Shown here: positions 44,327 through 55,118 of the stretch, one piece after another
Position numbering within the stretch: position 1 is the first letter of the stretch
How the letters are laid out: each line of letters opens with the position of its first letter
Assembly: GCA_029168955.1 (NCBI GenBank)
Contig: JAPDOI010001826.1
Coordinates: 62,001 to 126,000, forward strand
Origin: Aplectana chamaeleonis
Lineage: Eukaryota > Nematoda > Chromadorea > Rhabditida > Cosmocercidae
DNA: 64,000 bases
Direction: 5' to 3'
The notes under the pieces: model-generated
What the model was told of the DNA's origin: nothing
The model's database searches: none
What the model saw: only the letters and a program-made list of their open reading frames with translations
Program-made: the position numbers and the translations under genes

Positions 44327-45378
44327 GTTGCCGATAGAGAAGAACTAACGGCTTTCTAATGATGGAAAATTCCAGTCTCTTTTTCAGTAAAACTACGTAT
44401 GGATTCCATTATTCACCCATACTAAAATTATACGTCTTAAGCACAAGGATAATTTTTATCGTGAACACTGCCTAAAAGTTGTGAAAGTTAGAGGAAATTC
44501 CCAGATTAGGCTCAAATGTTTCTAGTCTCATCCACTGAATGTGCAAGGAATAGTAGGGCACTAGAGCCCTCCAAGGGGCTTGACCAGACCTCAATGGAGC
44601 ATATTTGTGGTTTCTTATAACTTTTGGTGATTCGCAGCTAGGATCTCAGTGAATGTTTTAGCACTGGGGTGTCCGTACAGTACATATCATAACCAGAAAT
44701 ATCAGCAAAAACTCACAAGGCCGCCGCTCCGTAATGCCGAGATGGAACACAATAGCGCGCACGCATATCTTCTGATCAACGATGCAGATTTTTTGCTCGT
44801 CTTTTATTTGGTGTCGCATGTACGGATGCTTTTCGTGTGCTGTCTGCGATCGAACGAGCGACATAACTCTCGGATCCACGTCATACGTTGCACCATCGAA
44901 ACGTTTTGATCATTCCCGTAGGGTAATAAAATCGCACACAATCCGGTCTCAGTTTTGTTTGGCTAGTTTGTGAGATGAACAGTATTGACTCACTGGTTGA
45001 TTACTTTTTTTGAAAGCTGTTCAGTATCTGAGGGAAAATGCGGAAAAGGCTGCTAGCCTGCGTCTGTGATATTGCCCTCTGCTGCGTTCAGGGCTCTATC
45101 TGATATTGTGAAAAATTTTTAAATTGGTAATTTTCGAAAGCGATATTTTGGTTCTGTTTGGATTTCATCTTTTAAAAATTTGCCAGAACGCGCCACTAGA
45201 AAACAGCAAAATTAAAACCAGGACAATAGCGTTTTCAACTAGTGAACTTTTGACAAATCGCAAGATAGAGATAGAACGAAAATAACGCTACACCAAAGTT
45301 AAATTGAGGAATATCAACCCATTTAATTGAGATTGTATAGACATAGAAGGTGCACATGGGTACTGCTCGTAAGAACAT
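44327..45378. other. Unassigned spacer with a lone MITE terminus
   Basis: An isolated ATCGTGAACACTGCCT terminus ends near 44,473. I found no matching left terminus. The rest is AT-rich with no gene. Confidence 0.35.
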
Positions 45379-45382
45379 TTAA

Positions 45383-45953
45383 AGTTCACGATAAATTTTG
45401 CCGTTTAGTTTTCGTTGACAAACATTGGTGGTAGGCCTGTTGGAAGCAGAACAGTGTTGGAAGAACGGATTCGAAAGCCTTCCCAGAGGCAAAAAACGAT
45501 TTTGAGAATTACCCCAGTGGGCAAGGCCGGCTTCCTTGGGTCTAGTTGTTGTCGTTAACAACGACACGTCCCTATCAATTCCACGCGTTGACCTGAGATC
45601 ATCGGCAGTGGTTTTTCATTGAAAGAGAGATCAGATTTCAGAGTTAGCTGTCGAATACTTCCGGAAACCTTACTCAGGTGAGAATCTCTTCAATCTATAG
45701 CCTAATTCGATAAAAACGACTGCTGATAATCGCAGGTCAAAGCGTGTCAGTGATCGCACCGTGTCGGTGTCGATGCCAACAACTAGAGCCAAGAAGGTCG
45801 GCGTCGCCCACTGGGATAATCTCCAAAACCGTTTTTTTTTGCCTCTGGGAATGCGTTTAGCTCCATTTTTAGCAACGCAATTCCCCTTCTGAGAGCTACC
45901 ACAGATGTTTTTCATTGAAGGCTCGAGGACGGAGTTCATCGTGAACAGTGCCT
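45383..45953. mobile_element. TTAA foldback MITE (571 bp)
   Basis: TTAA occurs at 45,379-45,382 and 45,954-45,957. The right terminus is ATCGTGAACAGTGCCT and the left is shortened to AGTTCACGATAAA. Inner blocks near 45,480-45,560 (CCCAGTGGGCAAGGCCGGCT) and 45,760-45,860 are inverted, so it can fold back. Confidence 0.75.
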
Positions 45954-46115
45954 TTAATCTTAAGACTCCATCAATTGAGATACTTTAGTTTAGAATGGCG
46001 GACATGTGCTTTTTAGCATAATCTTTGAAATATCGCGGCACCACCGTTGATCAGATATTTGAAATAAATAAAAGTCTTCTGAAATCCTTACTACATATTA
46101 CGCGACCAGGGTTAA

Positions 46116-46855
46116 AGGCATTGTTCACGATAAATCTCGTTTTTGAGTTTTGAGTGTGAAACACTACGCTGGCAGATGCTGGAGGGGATAGTGTCGAAGA
46201 AAGCAAGAGAAAACGGGCTAGAAAAAAAAAACGGTAGCGCAGGGAAGAGTTCGTTAGCCCAGTACGGCTGCTCAGCCCGCCACGCCTCCCGTTCTGACGA
46301 GCTTGTGGCGCCACGGACTTTTTCGATAGCAAATTGCCAAGCAACTCCGCCAAGTCCAGCCTGATCGACTCGCGCTCATTTCGCCACTAGCCCGCTTGCG
46401 GAAGCTAGCAGGATGTGTAAGCTCGTCCTCGTCCTGAACCTGTAATTGGCTTATCTGGGCCGAATTCCGGTCCGCGATTGCGTCTCGACACGCTTTGCGG
46501 CCGCACGCTCTCGAGTCGGTCGAGTTTCCAGCGCCAACGCCGACTCGATATGGCTTTTCTATACAGTTTTCTTCGATTTTATTCAGTTTCCAGTTTCTAA
46601 AACCCACCTAGAGTCAACAGATCGGCGGCTGCGGCGCTGAAAACTCTTCCAACTCAAAAGCGCGCGGCCGCAAAGCGTGTCGAGACGCAATTGCGGACCG
46701 GAATTTGACCCAGATAAGCGCAGTACGTAAGAAACTGCGAAATCAGCTTATTCTGAGCGCTCCTTTTCGCTGTTTCTCTTATATTCAGTAGCTCACCATC
46801 AAACAACCGCATTTTTAGTTAAGCTCTCATATGATATTCATCGTGAACAGTGCCT
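46116..46855. mobile_element. TTAA MITE carrying a nested TA palindrome
   Basis: AGGCATTGTTCACGAT follows TTAA at 46,112-46,115. ATCGTGAACAGTGCCT precedes TTAA at 46,856-46,859. The left 220 bp are the reverse complement of the MITE at 15,861-16,303. Removing the palindrome at 46,440-46,723 leaves about 456 bp. Confidence 0.85.
46440..46723. mobile_element. TA-flanked palindromic MITE, CTGGGCCGAATTCCGG family, copy 1
   Basis: The arms start near CTTATCTGGGCCGAATTCCG and include GTCTCGACACGCTTTGCGGC, mirrored on the right, with a 60-80-bp AT-rich loop. Related copies are at 54,430 and 60,364. Confidence 0.85.
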
Positions 46856-46859
46856 TTAA

Positions 46860-47405
46860 CTTATAGGAAAGTTATGTACATACATCTTGTATTATTCTTC
46901 GGGTGCTTAGCGGTTTTCCCAGATTTTTCCGCTCTTCAGATAGTCAAGTTGCCTGTCCATTCCTGTCGAAAGGTGTTTTACTAACTCAGACAAATTCTTC
47001 TGGTCTCCCTCTGCTGTTTTTCTTTGCGTAACATGTTCAGACATGTTCTGAGAAAAGTATGAAATTAGGAAATAGCGGAAAAGTTTTGAAAGAAAACTAC
47101 ATATTCGTCGCTAGCAGATCCCATAACCAGTGAGCTCTTCTGAATTTGCGCTTGATTGTGCTAGTGACATGAAATTCTGAAGAGTAAAAACAAATACACT
47201 GAGAAGGATAGCGATGGTGCGCGGAATTTTGGATAAAGTGTCCATAGTGTGTTTTTACTGCCCCCGAAACTTGCGGAATGACTGATCTTGGCCCTAGTTG
47301 TTCTTCCGTTGTTCCAGCACGTCCTCTTGATTAGTGTTCATGTATTGCTCTAACAGCCTCTGATCTTCTTGTGTCTAGTATGTGTCTTGTGTTTACTACT
47401 TTAGC
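46860..47405. other. Unassigned spacer
   Basis: AT-rich, no recognisable gene or shared repeat. Confidence 0.35.
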
Positions 47406-47409
47406 TATA

Positions 47410-48323
47410 CAGGGTGCTCTTCAAATATGGTGACAAAAACTTCTAATCTACATATACCCGTCGCGAAGCATCTTGTATAGTCTGTTCTTTCCATCTAACT
47501 TCTTTCTCGAAAGGCTCAAAGTTTTGGGGCGCAAAATGGTTTTAGAAACAAATGGTGATTAAAAACCTGAAGGGATTTTCCACAGTAGGACTCGTCACTG
47601 AGTCAGCGTCGGCAAATGCTGCTACTTCCCGCATGTGGCCTTGGAAAACTGCTCCAATAGGGTCATTTTGAAGCAGAGGGTTTAAAAGGGTCATTTTGAA
47701 GCAGAGGGTGTCGGATCATAAGGGCCCCGGAAGTTTTTCTTTCGATTTGTACACATAATACTGAATCTTTTCAAAAATCGAGAACTTCGATCGATTGCCG
47801 ATTTACCTAAAAATTAATAAGAAGTACCAAATTCGATGAAGAATCTTTAGTCGCACTTGACCACAAAGTTTGTCACCATGTGGATACCATGGAGTTGGCA
47901 GAGCCCACATATGAATTTCGCCAACTTGCTCTCGCCTCTTCTTTATTGAAGAGCCGAGAACTGCAGCTATGACAAATTTACATGCAGGCGTCCTCTTCTT
48001 CAAAATGAATGACCTCATTGGATTGGAGCAGTTCTTCACGTCCATGTGGGGTCAATTGGGTCAATCACTGAAGACCACTTTGCGGAGAATTTTTCGTACA
48101 ATTTGGAATCTCTCAGGCTTCTGCTCACCATTTGTTTCATGAACGATTCTATGCTGCGAAGTTTTGTAAGTTTTCAGAAAGAGGTTCATAGAGAAGAACA
48201 GACCATAGAAGGCGATTAGGCATGCACATATGTATGCCGACGGGATGAAAATTGAAACATCGTCCCCATATTTAAGAAGCACCTTGTAGTGATTAGTTGA
48301 CATGAATTTTATCTTAAACCCTG
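47410..48323 (-). mobile_element. Possible Tc1/mariner-like relic (TA, CAGGGT ends)
   Basis: CAGGGTGCTC at the left and AAACCCTG at the right are flanked by TA. Two 80-codon minus-strand frames (47,803-48,045 and 48,061-48,303) lie inside. The second ends KILRKVVFSD, which recalls the VFSDEK region of mariner-type transposases, but the next residue is a stop and no DD34/37D pair is visible. A 27-bp direct repeat (GGGTCATTTTGAAGCAGAGG) occurs at 47,660-47,711. Confidence 0.35.
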
Positions 48324-48329
48324 TATATT

Positions 48330-48944
48330 CTTGTGTGATACTATTAATAGAGCACGCTCTCCCTCATATTACTCTAAAACGGCGGTTTCCACCACGACAT
48401 GATTGGTGGAATTAGTGGTTGCGCGTACTATGCCGGCTGGCCAACGCTCCATGTCTTTGGAGGTGAAAATGAGGTAGCGACTCAAATATCGTGCGATATT
48501 GCAGCTGAATTGCTTCCGGCACACCGATTGCGCTAGGCCACCCCGTCGAGACACCCGCTTTTCACCCCTTTACGCCATACCTTCGACGCTCACTCTATCA
48601 TCTAGGATATACATAACTCTTACGAATATGTACTTCTTTCGTAGTTCTCATGTGGGTTTGATGTCCCCGGAATCGTTGCTCATTCGGTTGCCTTAGGCTG
48701 GCTTAGTTGCTAGGCCTGAAAAGCTGCGCGAAATTTACTTCCTGAAATAACCCCTTCGACCCAGTTCTGGATTTTTTTAAAGCAAAAGAGCGTGTTAAAG
48801 GCAAAAACGAATTACATTGAATGGATTAATTCACCGAAGGCTCATCGCAAAATACAAGAAACTGATCTAACAAATCTTAGACAAAAAAAAAGGGTTCATT
48901 TATTGGCTTTGTTCGAGGGGCGTTGAGAGGATTGCGCAGAAAAA
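48330..48944. other. Unassigned spacer
   Basis: No motif or repeat recognised. Confidence 0.35.
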
Positions 48945-49033
48945 TGAAAACATGTTACATGTAATATCGAATGTAAGATACTTGAGACATTCAAGTATAC
49001 CTTACCTTACCTTGATACCTTGATGATCCATCT

Positions 49034-50953
49034 TCACTGCGCGTCGCCGCCGTGTGGACCACATCTCAACCAGCTCGACCGATCCCGAGCAAGGGACATC
49101 CAGTGATGGTGATTTTCAGGAAGCCCTCGCTCGGTGCAGAACGTCTTGACTCTGCCTGAAAATACAGAGTTCCATCTTGTGGGAGGACGGCCTAGAGGCC
49201 GGTGGCAATCACGTGGAAACCAGACTGTTGTACGGAGGCTCCATCGGTCATCCATGCGGCGCAACACGTGTCCTGCCGTTCGGTGTTTAGACTGGGCCAT
49301 GAACAGAAGAGGGTTCATTAACTGCGATTGCTTTCGAAGAGCAGCACTGCGTAGACCACCATCTCGCTGGGCACGACGATTAGTCTTCAGTAGTCTGCGT
49401 TCCAAGGCCCTGTGAGCTGTCCTTATGGCCTGTGTGGTCGCCTTCGTTTCCGCCCATGTCTCGGTTCCATAGCACAACGCAGGTAGCACCGTGGTGTCGA
49501 ACAAACGTGCTCGTGTCTTCACATCCCGCAATTTGTCTGTCACTTCCACTATCGATCCAAGTGCAGACCAGGCCGCTCGTCGTCTCCGTCCGATCTCCGT
49601 AGATAAGTCGTTTTGCATGTTCACCTCTCTTCCGAGATAGACGTACCTGTTTGTAGTGGGTAGGGGAGTGACAGAGAGACGAATGGGGCTGTCGTCACAC
49701 CACTGGTTGCGCATCACTTGGGTTTTCCTCAGATTCATTGTAGGGCCGATCGCTTTTCCTGCAGCGTCCAGTTCGTTAAGCATTCCTTCGACTTCTGCGG
49801 AAGACGAACCCAGCAGCACAATGTCGTCAGCGAAGCGCAAGTTGGATAGTCTGCACCCGTCTATGAGGATACCTTTGCCGTCCCAGTCGATGTGGCGCAT
49901 CACGTCTTGTAACGCGGTCGTGAACAGCTTCGGCGAGATGGTATCTCCCTGTCTGACACCCTTTCCAATCGACACCTTCAGTTTCCTCTCGAATAGTTGA
50001 ATAATGGTGTTGCTTCCGTTGTTGCACTCTTCCAATATTCTGATGTACTGGGCGTCAACACCAGCGTGGATGAGAGCGTTAAGAACAGCCGGGACTTCAA
50101 CCGAATCGAATGCCTTGGTATAGTCCACGAAGACGAGCGCTAGAGGTAGATGGTACTCCCTTGTCCGTTCAATGACTTGCGATAGCGCCTGAATGTGATC
50201 AAGACAGCAGTAACCCTTACGGAAGCCTGCCTGTTCTCTGGGCTGGAAGTCGTCCAGAGCCTTCTCTATCCTGTTCAGCAGAATCTTCGTAAAGACCTTG
50301 TACGGCACTGAGAGTAGAGCGATTGACCTGTAATTGTTGATGCCATCACGATCCTCCGTTTTGAATGGGAGTATCGCTCTTGACGGTTTCCACTGCGCGG
50401 GAGCGGCTCCTTGCATGAGGTATCTGGAAAAGTGTTCCGCGAAAACTTTATATAAAGGTGATCCACCTGCTCTGAGGGACTCGGTTGTAATGCCATCTGG
50501 TCCAGTAGCTGTGTTTTCCTTCATCCCTTTGACAGCAAAAGCAACTTCACTCTCAAGGAATGGAGGCGGGTCATCTGCTATTGCAGGTAGTGGGCTACGC
50601 GGCACGGACAGTGTTGAGCTGAAGAGAGTGCTGTAGAAATCCACCACAATTTTTTCCATACCAGCGCGGGACGTGCAAATGCAACCCGAGGAATCCCGAA
50701 GTGCTGACACTTGTTCTCTGCGATCTGACAGCTCTCTCCGACAAAACCTGATGCTTTTCCTCTGGTTCACGGTGTCCAACAACTTCCGCGCTCGATATTG
50801 CTTCAAATCGCTCGATACCTCAGCTCTGCAAACTTTGCTGATCGTAACACGTTCCAAGTGACTGGTGTTCGGATCGAGATGTACCAGGCGGGGTTTTTCC
50901 AGCAACAGCTTAGTCTCCTTTGCGCAGCCTCTCAATTGGTTCCACTGCTCCAA
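49034..50953 (-). CDS. Reverse transcriptase domain of RTE family A
   Basis: This is a 639-residue open frame. The reverse transcriptase fingers/palm include NNYRSIALLSVPYKVFTKIL (206-225), QAGFRKGYCCLDHIQ (241-255), VFVDYTKAFDSV with the first catalytic Asp (274-285), GKGVRQGDTISPKL (330-343) and the active site RFADDIVLL (373-381). A C-terminal region with YVYLGREVN and YGTETWAETK is typical of RTE proteins. The frame overlaps the endonuclease frame by 44 bp in another phase. Compared with copy 1, an extra T near 50,921 causes this split, so the Met here is not a natural start and the ancestral product was one polyprotein. It acts at the nicked target to prime cDNA. Confidence 0.9.
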   Translation of the reverse strand: MEQWNQLRGCAKETKLLLEKPRLVHLDPNTSHLERVTISKVCRAEVSSDLKQYRARKLLDTVNQRKSIRFCRRELSDRREQVSALRDSSGCICTSRAGMEKIVVDFYSTLFSSTLSVPRSPLPAIADDPPPFLESEVAFAVKGMKENTATGPDGITTESLRAGGSPLYKVFAEHFSRYLMQGAAPAQWKPSRAILPFKTEDRDGINNYRSIALLSVPYKVFTKILLNRIEKALDDFQPREQAGFRKGYCCLDHIQALSQVIERTREYHLPLALVFVDYTKAFDSVEVPAVLNALIHAGVDAQYIRILEECNNGSNTIIQLFERKLKVSIGKGVRQGDTISPKLFTTALQDVMRHIDWDGKGILIDGCRLSNLRFADDIVLLGSSSAEVEGMLNELDAAGKAIGPTMNLRKTQVMRNQWCDDSPIRLSVTPLPTTNRYVYLGREVNMQNDLSTEIGRRRRAAWSALGSIVEVTDKLRDVKTRARLFDTTVLPALCYGTETWAETKATTQAIRTAHRALERRLLKTNRRAQRDGGLRSAALRKQSQLMNPLLFMAQSKHRTAGHVLRRMDDRWSLRTTVWFPRDCHRPLGRPPTRWNSVFSGRVKTFCTERGLPENHHHWMSLARDRSSWLRCGPHGGDAQ

Positions 50954-51962
50954 CCAATGAATTTTTTTCGGCGTCCTTTATCTTGCGACACAGGTCCTCG
51001 TAATCGTCTGTGGGATCATCAAAAACATTCCATTGCGTATCGGCTACACTGCGCTGCATCACTTCTGAATCCACGGTTCGGACTTTGCTGCAAAATCTCT
51101 GACTAAGATGTTTCCTCGTAAAGTTGTTGTGAAGTCGATGCTTTGCACGAAGCATTCTGTGGTCAGAGCCTATCACGAATGATGGAGCAGTGCCGACGTC
51201 TAGGAGGGCCCATCGCCGATTAACGAGAATATGGTGAATCTCATTGGTCGTCGTTCCGTTCGGTGACTTCCAGGTCCATCTTCGACTTTCGGGCTTTTTG
51301 TAAAACGAATTACCGTGGAACATACGTGCGCTACACAAAAAGTCTGCCAGGCGAGAACCGTTATCGTTTCTGATGTTGCCTCCATACGATCCGATTCTTC
51401 CTTCTCCATCTACTGCTCTTCCGAGGACAGCATTGAAGTCGCCCAGACAAATCTTGTAAAAGCCTCTTTCTTTAGCTACTACAACCTCGAGTTGTCCGTA
51501 GAACTCATCGAGCTCATCATCCGCAGCAGTTGATGTTGGTGCATATGCGTTGATGATAGAGATTGCTGGGTGTCCTTTGGGCTTGAGTCGTAAAACGGCC
51601 AGGCGCGGGGAGTAGATGAAGTGCGAATCCATAGCGTGTGCTATGGTGCTGTTGAGTAAGAAGCCAACACCGCCAACATTCCGTCCCTCCACTTTTTTTC
51701 CGAGAATCAACAATCTTCCATCTTTCAATTTCTGCACTGACTCTTTGTTCGTCTTTGTCTCCTGTACTGCTATAACATCGTAAAGTATTCGATCCGCAGC
51801 TCTCAGAAAGACGTACTGATCCGCTTCAGTTGTAAGAGTTCGGGCGTAGAAAGAGCAAAATCGTACACAGTCGTGATGCCTGTGTTTGTCCGGTCCAGTT
51901 TGTCCGTTTCCATAAAACGTCCTGCGTACTCCGAGATTTGATCGCCCCTCACCGGTTGCCAT
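50910..51962 (-). CDS. APE-type endonuclease domain of RTE family A
   Basis: This 350-residue frame starts at MATGEGRSNL. APE endonuclease motifs are in order: CSFYARTL (36-43), AVQETK (65-70), SIINAYAPTS (135-144), LGDFNAVLG (173-181), WTWKSPNG (229-236), EIHHILV (241-247) and GSDHRM (265-270). Two conserved positions differ from copy 1: the Asn of FNARTL is Tyr, and the first Asp of EIDHILV is His. Both should harm metal or phosphate handling, so target nicking is probably lost. The frame ends LRKGD because of the single-base insertion near 50,921, which detaches the reverse transcriptase. Confidence 0.9.
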   Translation of the reverse strand: MATGEGRSNLGVRRTFYGNGQTGPDKHRHHDCVRFCSFYARTLTTEADQYVFLRAADRILYDVIAVQETKTNKESVQKLKDGRLLILGKKVEGRNVGGVGFLLNSTIAHAMDSHFIYSPRLAVLRLKPKGHPAISIINAYAPTSTAADDELDEFYGQLEVVVAKERGFYKICLGDFNAVLGRAVDGEGRIGSYGGNIRNDNGSRLADFLCSARMFHGNSFYKKPESRRWTWKSPNGTTTNEIHHILVNRRWALLDVGTAPSFVIGSDHRMLRAKHRLHNNFTRKHLSQRFCSKVRTVDSEVMQRSVADTQWNVFDDPTDDYEDLCRKIKDAEKNSLVGAVEPIERLRKGD

Positions 51963-52381
51963 ACCTTCCGACGTCGTAGACGGCTGGGCGCGGTGTGCGG
52001 ATGCCGGGGGCAGCTGATTGGATGTCGATGCGTAAAGGCATTCGTCTCTTAGATCTCATCCCTAGCCGGGCAAGGGCGTGGGATGAGCCCCATGAACGCT
52101 TCAGCGCTGGCTTGAAGCTGACATTCTAGGGGGGAGACAGTTCGGATCTGTTCGTCGTTCACAGCAAGGCTTGCCAGGCAACCCTACAGGGTCTGTGAAC
52201 GCTTCCACCGTACACCAACGAGGAAGTAGATCCCTGTACTGTGACATTCAAGTATATTACCTTTATATCGCAAGTAACCTACAATTATGTTACATGTAAC
52301 CTGTCATTCATACGACACGTAACATACACTTATATTCCATATAACTTGATCAGAGCTGCAGGTTGAAGCTCGATGCTTTAA

Positions 52382-52844
52382 AGGCAGCATACACGCTCGG
52401 AAACGTGGTTGAGATAAAAACGTGAATAGAACCGTACGGCTTACAACATAATGTCTACGCATTTTTAAGCGTCGAAAACGACCCACAATACCGTTGCAGG
52501 AGTAGGAAGTTTAGCCCCGCCCCCGTAATTTCACGCCCCCTGCATTTGCTTATTTCCTCAAACGCGAGGTTGCTGGGTCATCCTCACCGTCGGTACTGTT
52601 GGTGGACTGCCTAACAAGTAAACCACACACGTCACTGACGGTGAGGATGACCCAGCAACCTTGCGTTTGAGGAAATAGGCAAATGCAGGTGGCGTGAAAA
52701 TACGGGCGGGGCCAAATTCGCAACTCCTGTAACGGAATCGTGGACCGTTTTTGACACTTCAAAATGCGTGTAAATTATGTTGTAAGCCGTACGGTTCTAT
52801 TCGCGTTCTTATCTCAACCACGTTTACGAGCGTGTATGCTGCCT
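52382..52844. mobile_element. Palindromic MITE, AGGCAGCATACACGCTCG family, best copy
   Basis: This 463-bp element has termini AGGCAGCATACACGCTCG and CGAGCGTGTATGCTGCCT. TTAA precedes it (52,378-52,381) and TCAA, a mutated TTAA, follows. Nearly the whole element is one inverted repeat centred near 52,612. Confidence 0.9.
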
Positions 52845-53510
52845 TCAAGGATTGGAGCTGCAAGTTCCAGGCTACTACTTCAGGTACGAATCAGCAAGCT
52901 TCAAGCTCTCTTAGACATCCCAGGAGCTTAGAGCTTGCTGCGTCATAACTGGAGCAGCAAGCTAGGATCCAACAGCTTCATACAAGAAACAGTGGGCTAA
53001 AGCTTGCTTCAAAGATATTGCATTTCGCTTCCTCTAATCCTCTCCAAGATTAGAACGAGCCATGAAGAGCGATAGATCAACAACTCGGCCAGGGCGAGTG
53101 ACCACCCGGTCGAATTTGATCTATCGGGACCTGCACTCAACGCCACGAAATATGAGGCGGCTCGAATGCTGTACAGGTTTGGAGAACGTGTTCAGCATGT
53201 TCCCTCAGTTGCTGAGGGTATTTGAATTATGTTACACTTATACTACATGTAATTTACTTGAGTAGAGATAATTCACATGTAACTCACATTGACGGAAACG
53301 TACTACAAGTATATTGCAATCGTCTCTAATATTACAAGTATTATGTTTTCACCATCAAAAACATATTACGTGCGACATTTGGCCCGCGAGCGAGGGGCCG
53401 ATATATCACATTTAACACACATTGGTCGAGATAATTCGCAAGTTATATACATTGGCCAATTTATATTACAGGTATATTGATTCAGGTCTTTTATACTACA
53501 TGTTACATTT

Positions 53511-54427
53511 TTTCATTTTTCTGAGTGGGTGGGCGTGCACTCTAAATACATTGAAATTCTAGACCTTATACAGCTACCTATTTACGTATTTAGGCATCAG
53601 TGGTTTCAAATGTCCTGTCAACTTTGGCAGCGTTGGTGTTTAGATTGAAAGTAAATGCAATCTCTCAATGACTATCAGTGTGCTCAGTAATGAAGATTTC
53701 AACCGGGCTCAATCATTTATTTTGAAAACAATGATTTTCTTGAAATGCAATAAAGCGTCGAGTAGAGAATAACTTGTGTCATCGATTTGTGTTTCTTACT
53801 TACAGGGTAGACCAATTTTCGCGTAGTCCTAGCTTAGCAAAATAAAATACCTTGCAAAGATGCCCATGCTACCAGTAGTTGAAACTACGAGTTTTTCTTG
53901 CTCAATCCTCTTCGCCCAAACTTCTTCTAGGGCGATCGTTAAGGATGCCAATCACGAAAATGAGGTATACGGTTCTCCGGTAAGTGAAAGTAGGTATATG
54001 TATACAATGCCGTTTTTCCACAGTAACATACCGTAGTCACCCGAAAAAAAAACAGAGGCTTATCTCATATTCGTGATCAGCGCCCAATTAACCCCTCGGA
54101 CGACAAAAAATAGTTTTTCATTTTTGTGGACCCCAACCATTTTGAGCTTGTAACTTTTTGAGACCTTGGTTTGAGCAAGAGAAACTCACAGTTTTAATTA
54201 TTAGTAGGCACTTGTTTTTGCTAAACTTGGCCTACGCCAACGCTGAAATGGTGTTCTTTGTTAGCCAAAAGACCAAAACCGCACGTTAATAAAGTTTTCA
54301 ATGTCGATTGGCGGAAAACATTCGCCAAAACCTCTTATTAATTATATATGACTCGATTAATAATTTTCGGTAATTATTCACAATAAAAACACAAACACCT
54401 TAGCTGGTATTGATTATCCGGGAACCC
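53511..54427. other. Unassigned spacer
   Basis: Contains an old repeat fragment (54,065-54,130, similar to 42,190-42,250) and otherwise nothing recognised. Confidence 0.35.
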
Positions 54428-54429
54428 TA

Positions 54430-54708
54430 CTGTGCTTATCTGGGCCAAATTCCGGTCCGCAATCGCGTCTCGACACGCTTTGCGGCCGCACGCGCTCGAG
54501 TCAGTCGGGTTTCGAGCGCCAAAGCCGACTCTATATGGCTTTTTTATACAGATTTCTCCAATGTTGTCTACTTTCCAGTTTATAAAACCCACCCAGAGTT
54601 AGAAGATCGGCGGCTGCGGCGCTGGAAACTCTTCCGACTCGAATGCGCGCGGCCGCAAAGCGTGTCGAGACGCGATTGCGGACCGGAATTCGGCCCAAAG
54701 AAGCACAG
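54430..54708. mobile_element. TA-flanked palindromic MITE, CTGGGCC family, copy 2
   Basis: This 279-bp element has termini CTGTGCTTATCTGGGCC and GGCCCAAAGAAGCACAG and a TA duplication (54,428-54,429 and 54,709-54,710). The arms of about 110 bp contain GTCTCGACACGCTTTGCGGC. Confidence 0.92.
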
Positions 54709-54987
54709 TACCTTTTTGGCTTCCCAAGTGAATATTGGGAACACCCCATAGTTCGAAATTTCGAATAAGCTAATGGTCGGAAAACCGAATTTTCCGGCTT
54801 TCTGAGAACACTTTCCGAAAGTTCAAATGGTTGTGAGCATATATAAACTGTGAGGAATCTCTAGTCAGCTTTCGATTTTGATTTTCGCCAGCAGCGGAAC
54901 GCTGGGCTTCTTGAAAGTATAAACCCTCACACCGCCGGACTGGACTACACGATCGAGACCCACCAACGGTGTGCGGTAGCGCCACTT

Positions 54988-55118
54988 ACTCACTTGTGCT
55001 AGATAGCATGGGATAGATGAATAATCAGAAGTCGGAGAACGCTAGAAAAAGTTGCGGATTACTTCCGAGTTAAGATATTCATCCTATCGTAGGCTATCTA
55101 ACAGAAGTGAGCACGCGG
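54988..55118. repeat. Short foldback
   Basis: 54,989-55,035 (CTCACTTGTGCTAGATAGC, GATAGATGAATAATC) is mirrored by 55,065-55,115. The loop is about 30 bp. Confidence 0.6.

Larger units (their letters stand above)
49000..52239 (-). mobile_element. RTE-clade non-LTR retrotransposon, family A copy 2
   Basis: A 3.24-kb full-span copy is flanked by the 14-bp duplication GACATTCAAGTATA (48,986-48,999 and 52,243-52,256). On the minus strand it has about 280 bp of 5' leader, endonuclease, reverse transcriptase, and a short 'GGTAAGGTAAGG' 3' tail. It is the reference for the decayed copy at 55-3,519. The 2-3 bp between the duplication and the conserved GTACAGGG start may be untemplated. Confidence 0.95.
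48945..53510. repeat. AT-rich TTACATGTAA-type degenerate array, interrupted
   Basis: Words such as TTACATGTAA, CATGTAAC and AAGTATATT are dense at 48,945-48,999, 52,243-52,375 and 53,220-53,510. RTE A copy 2 and a palindromic MITE interrupt the array. Positions 52,850-53,215 between are not repeat-like except for AGCTTGCT words. Confidence 0.55.
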
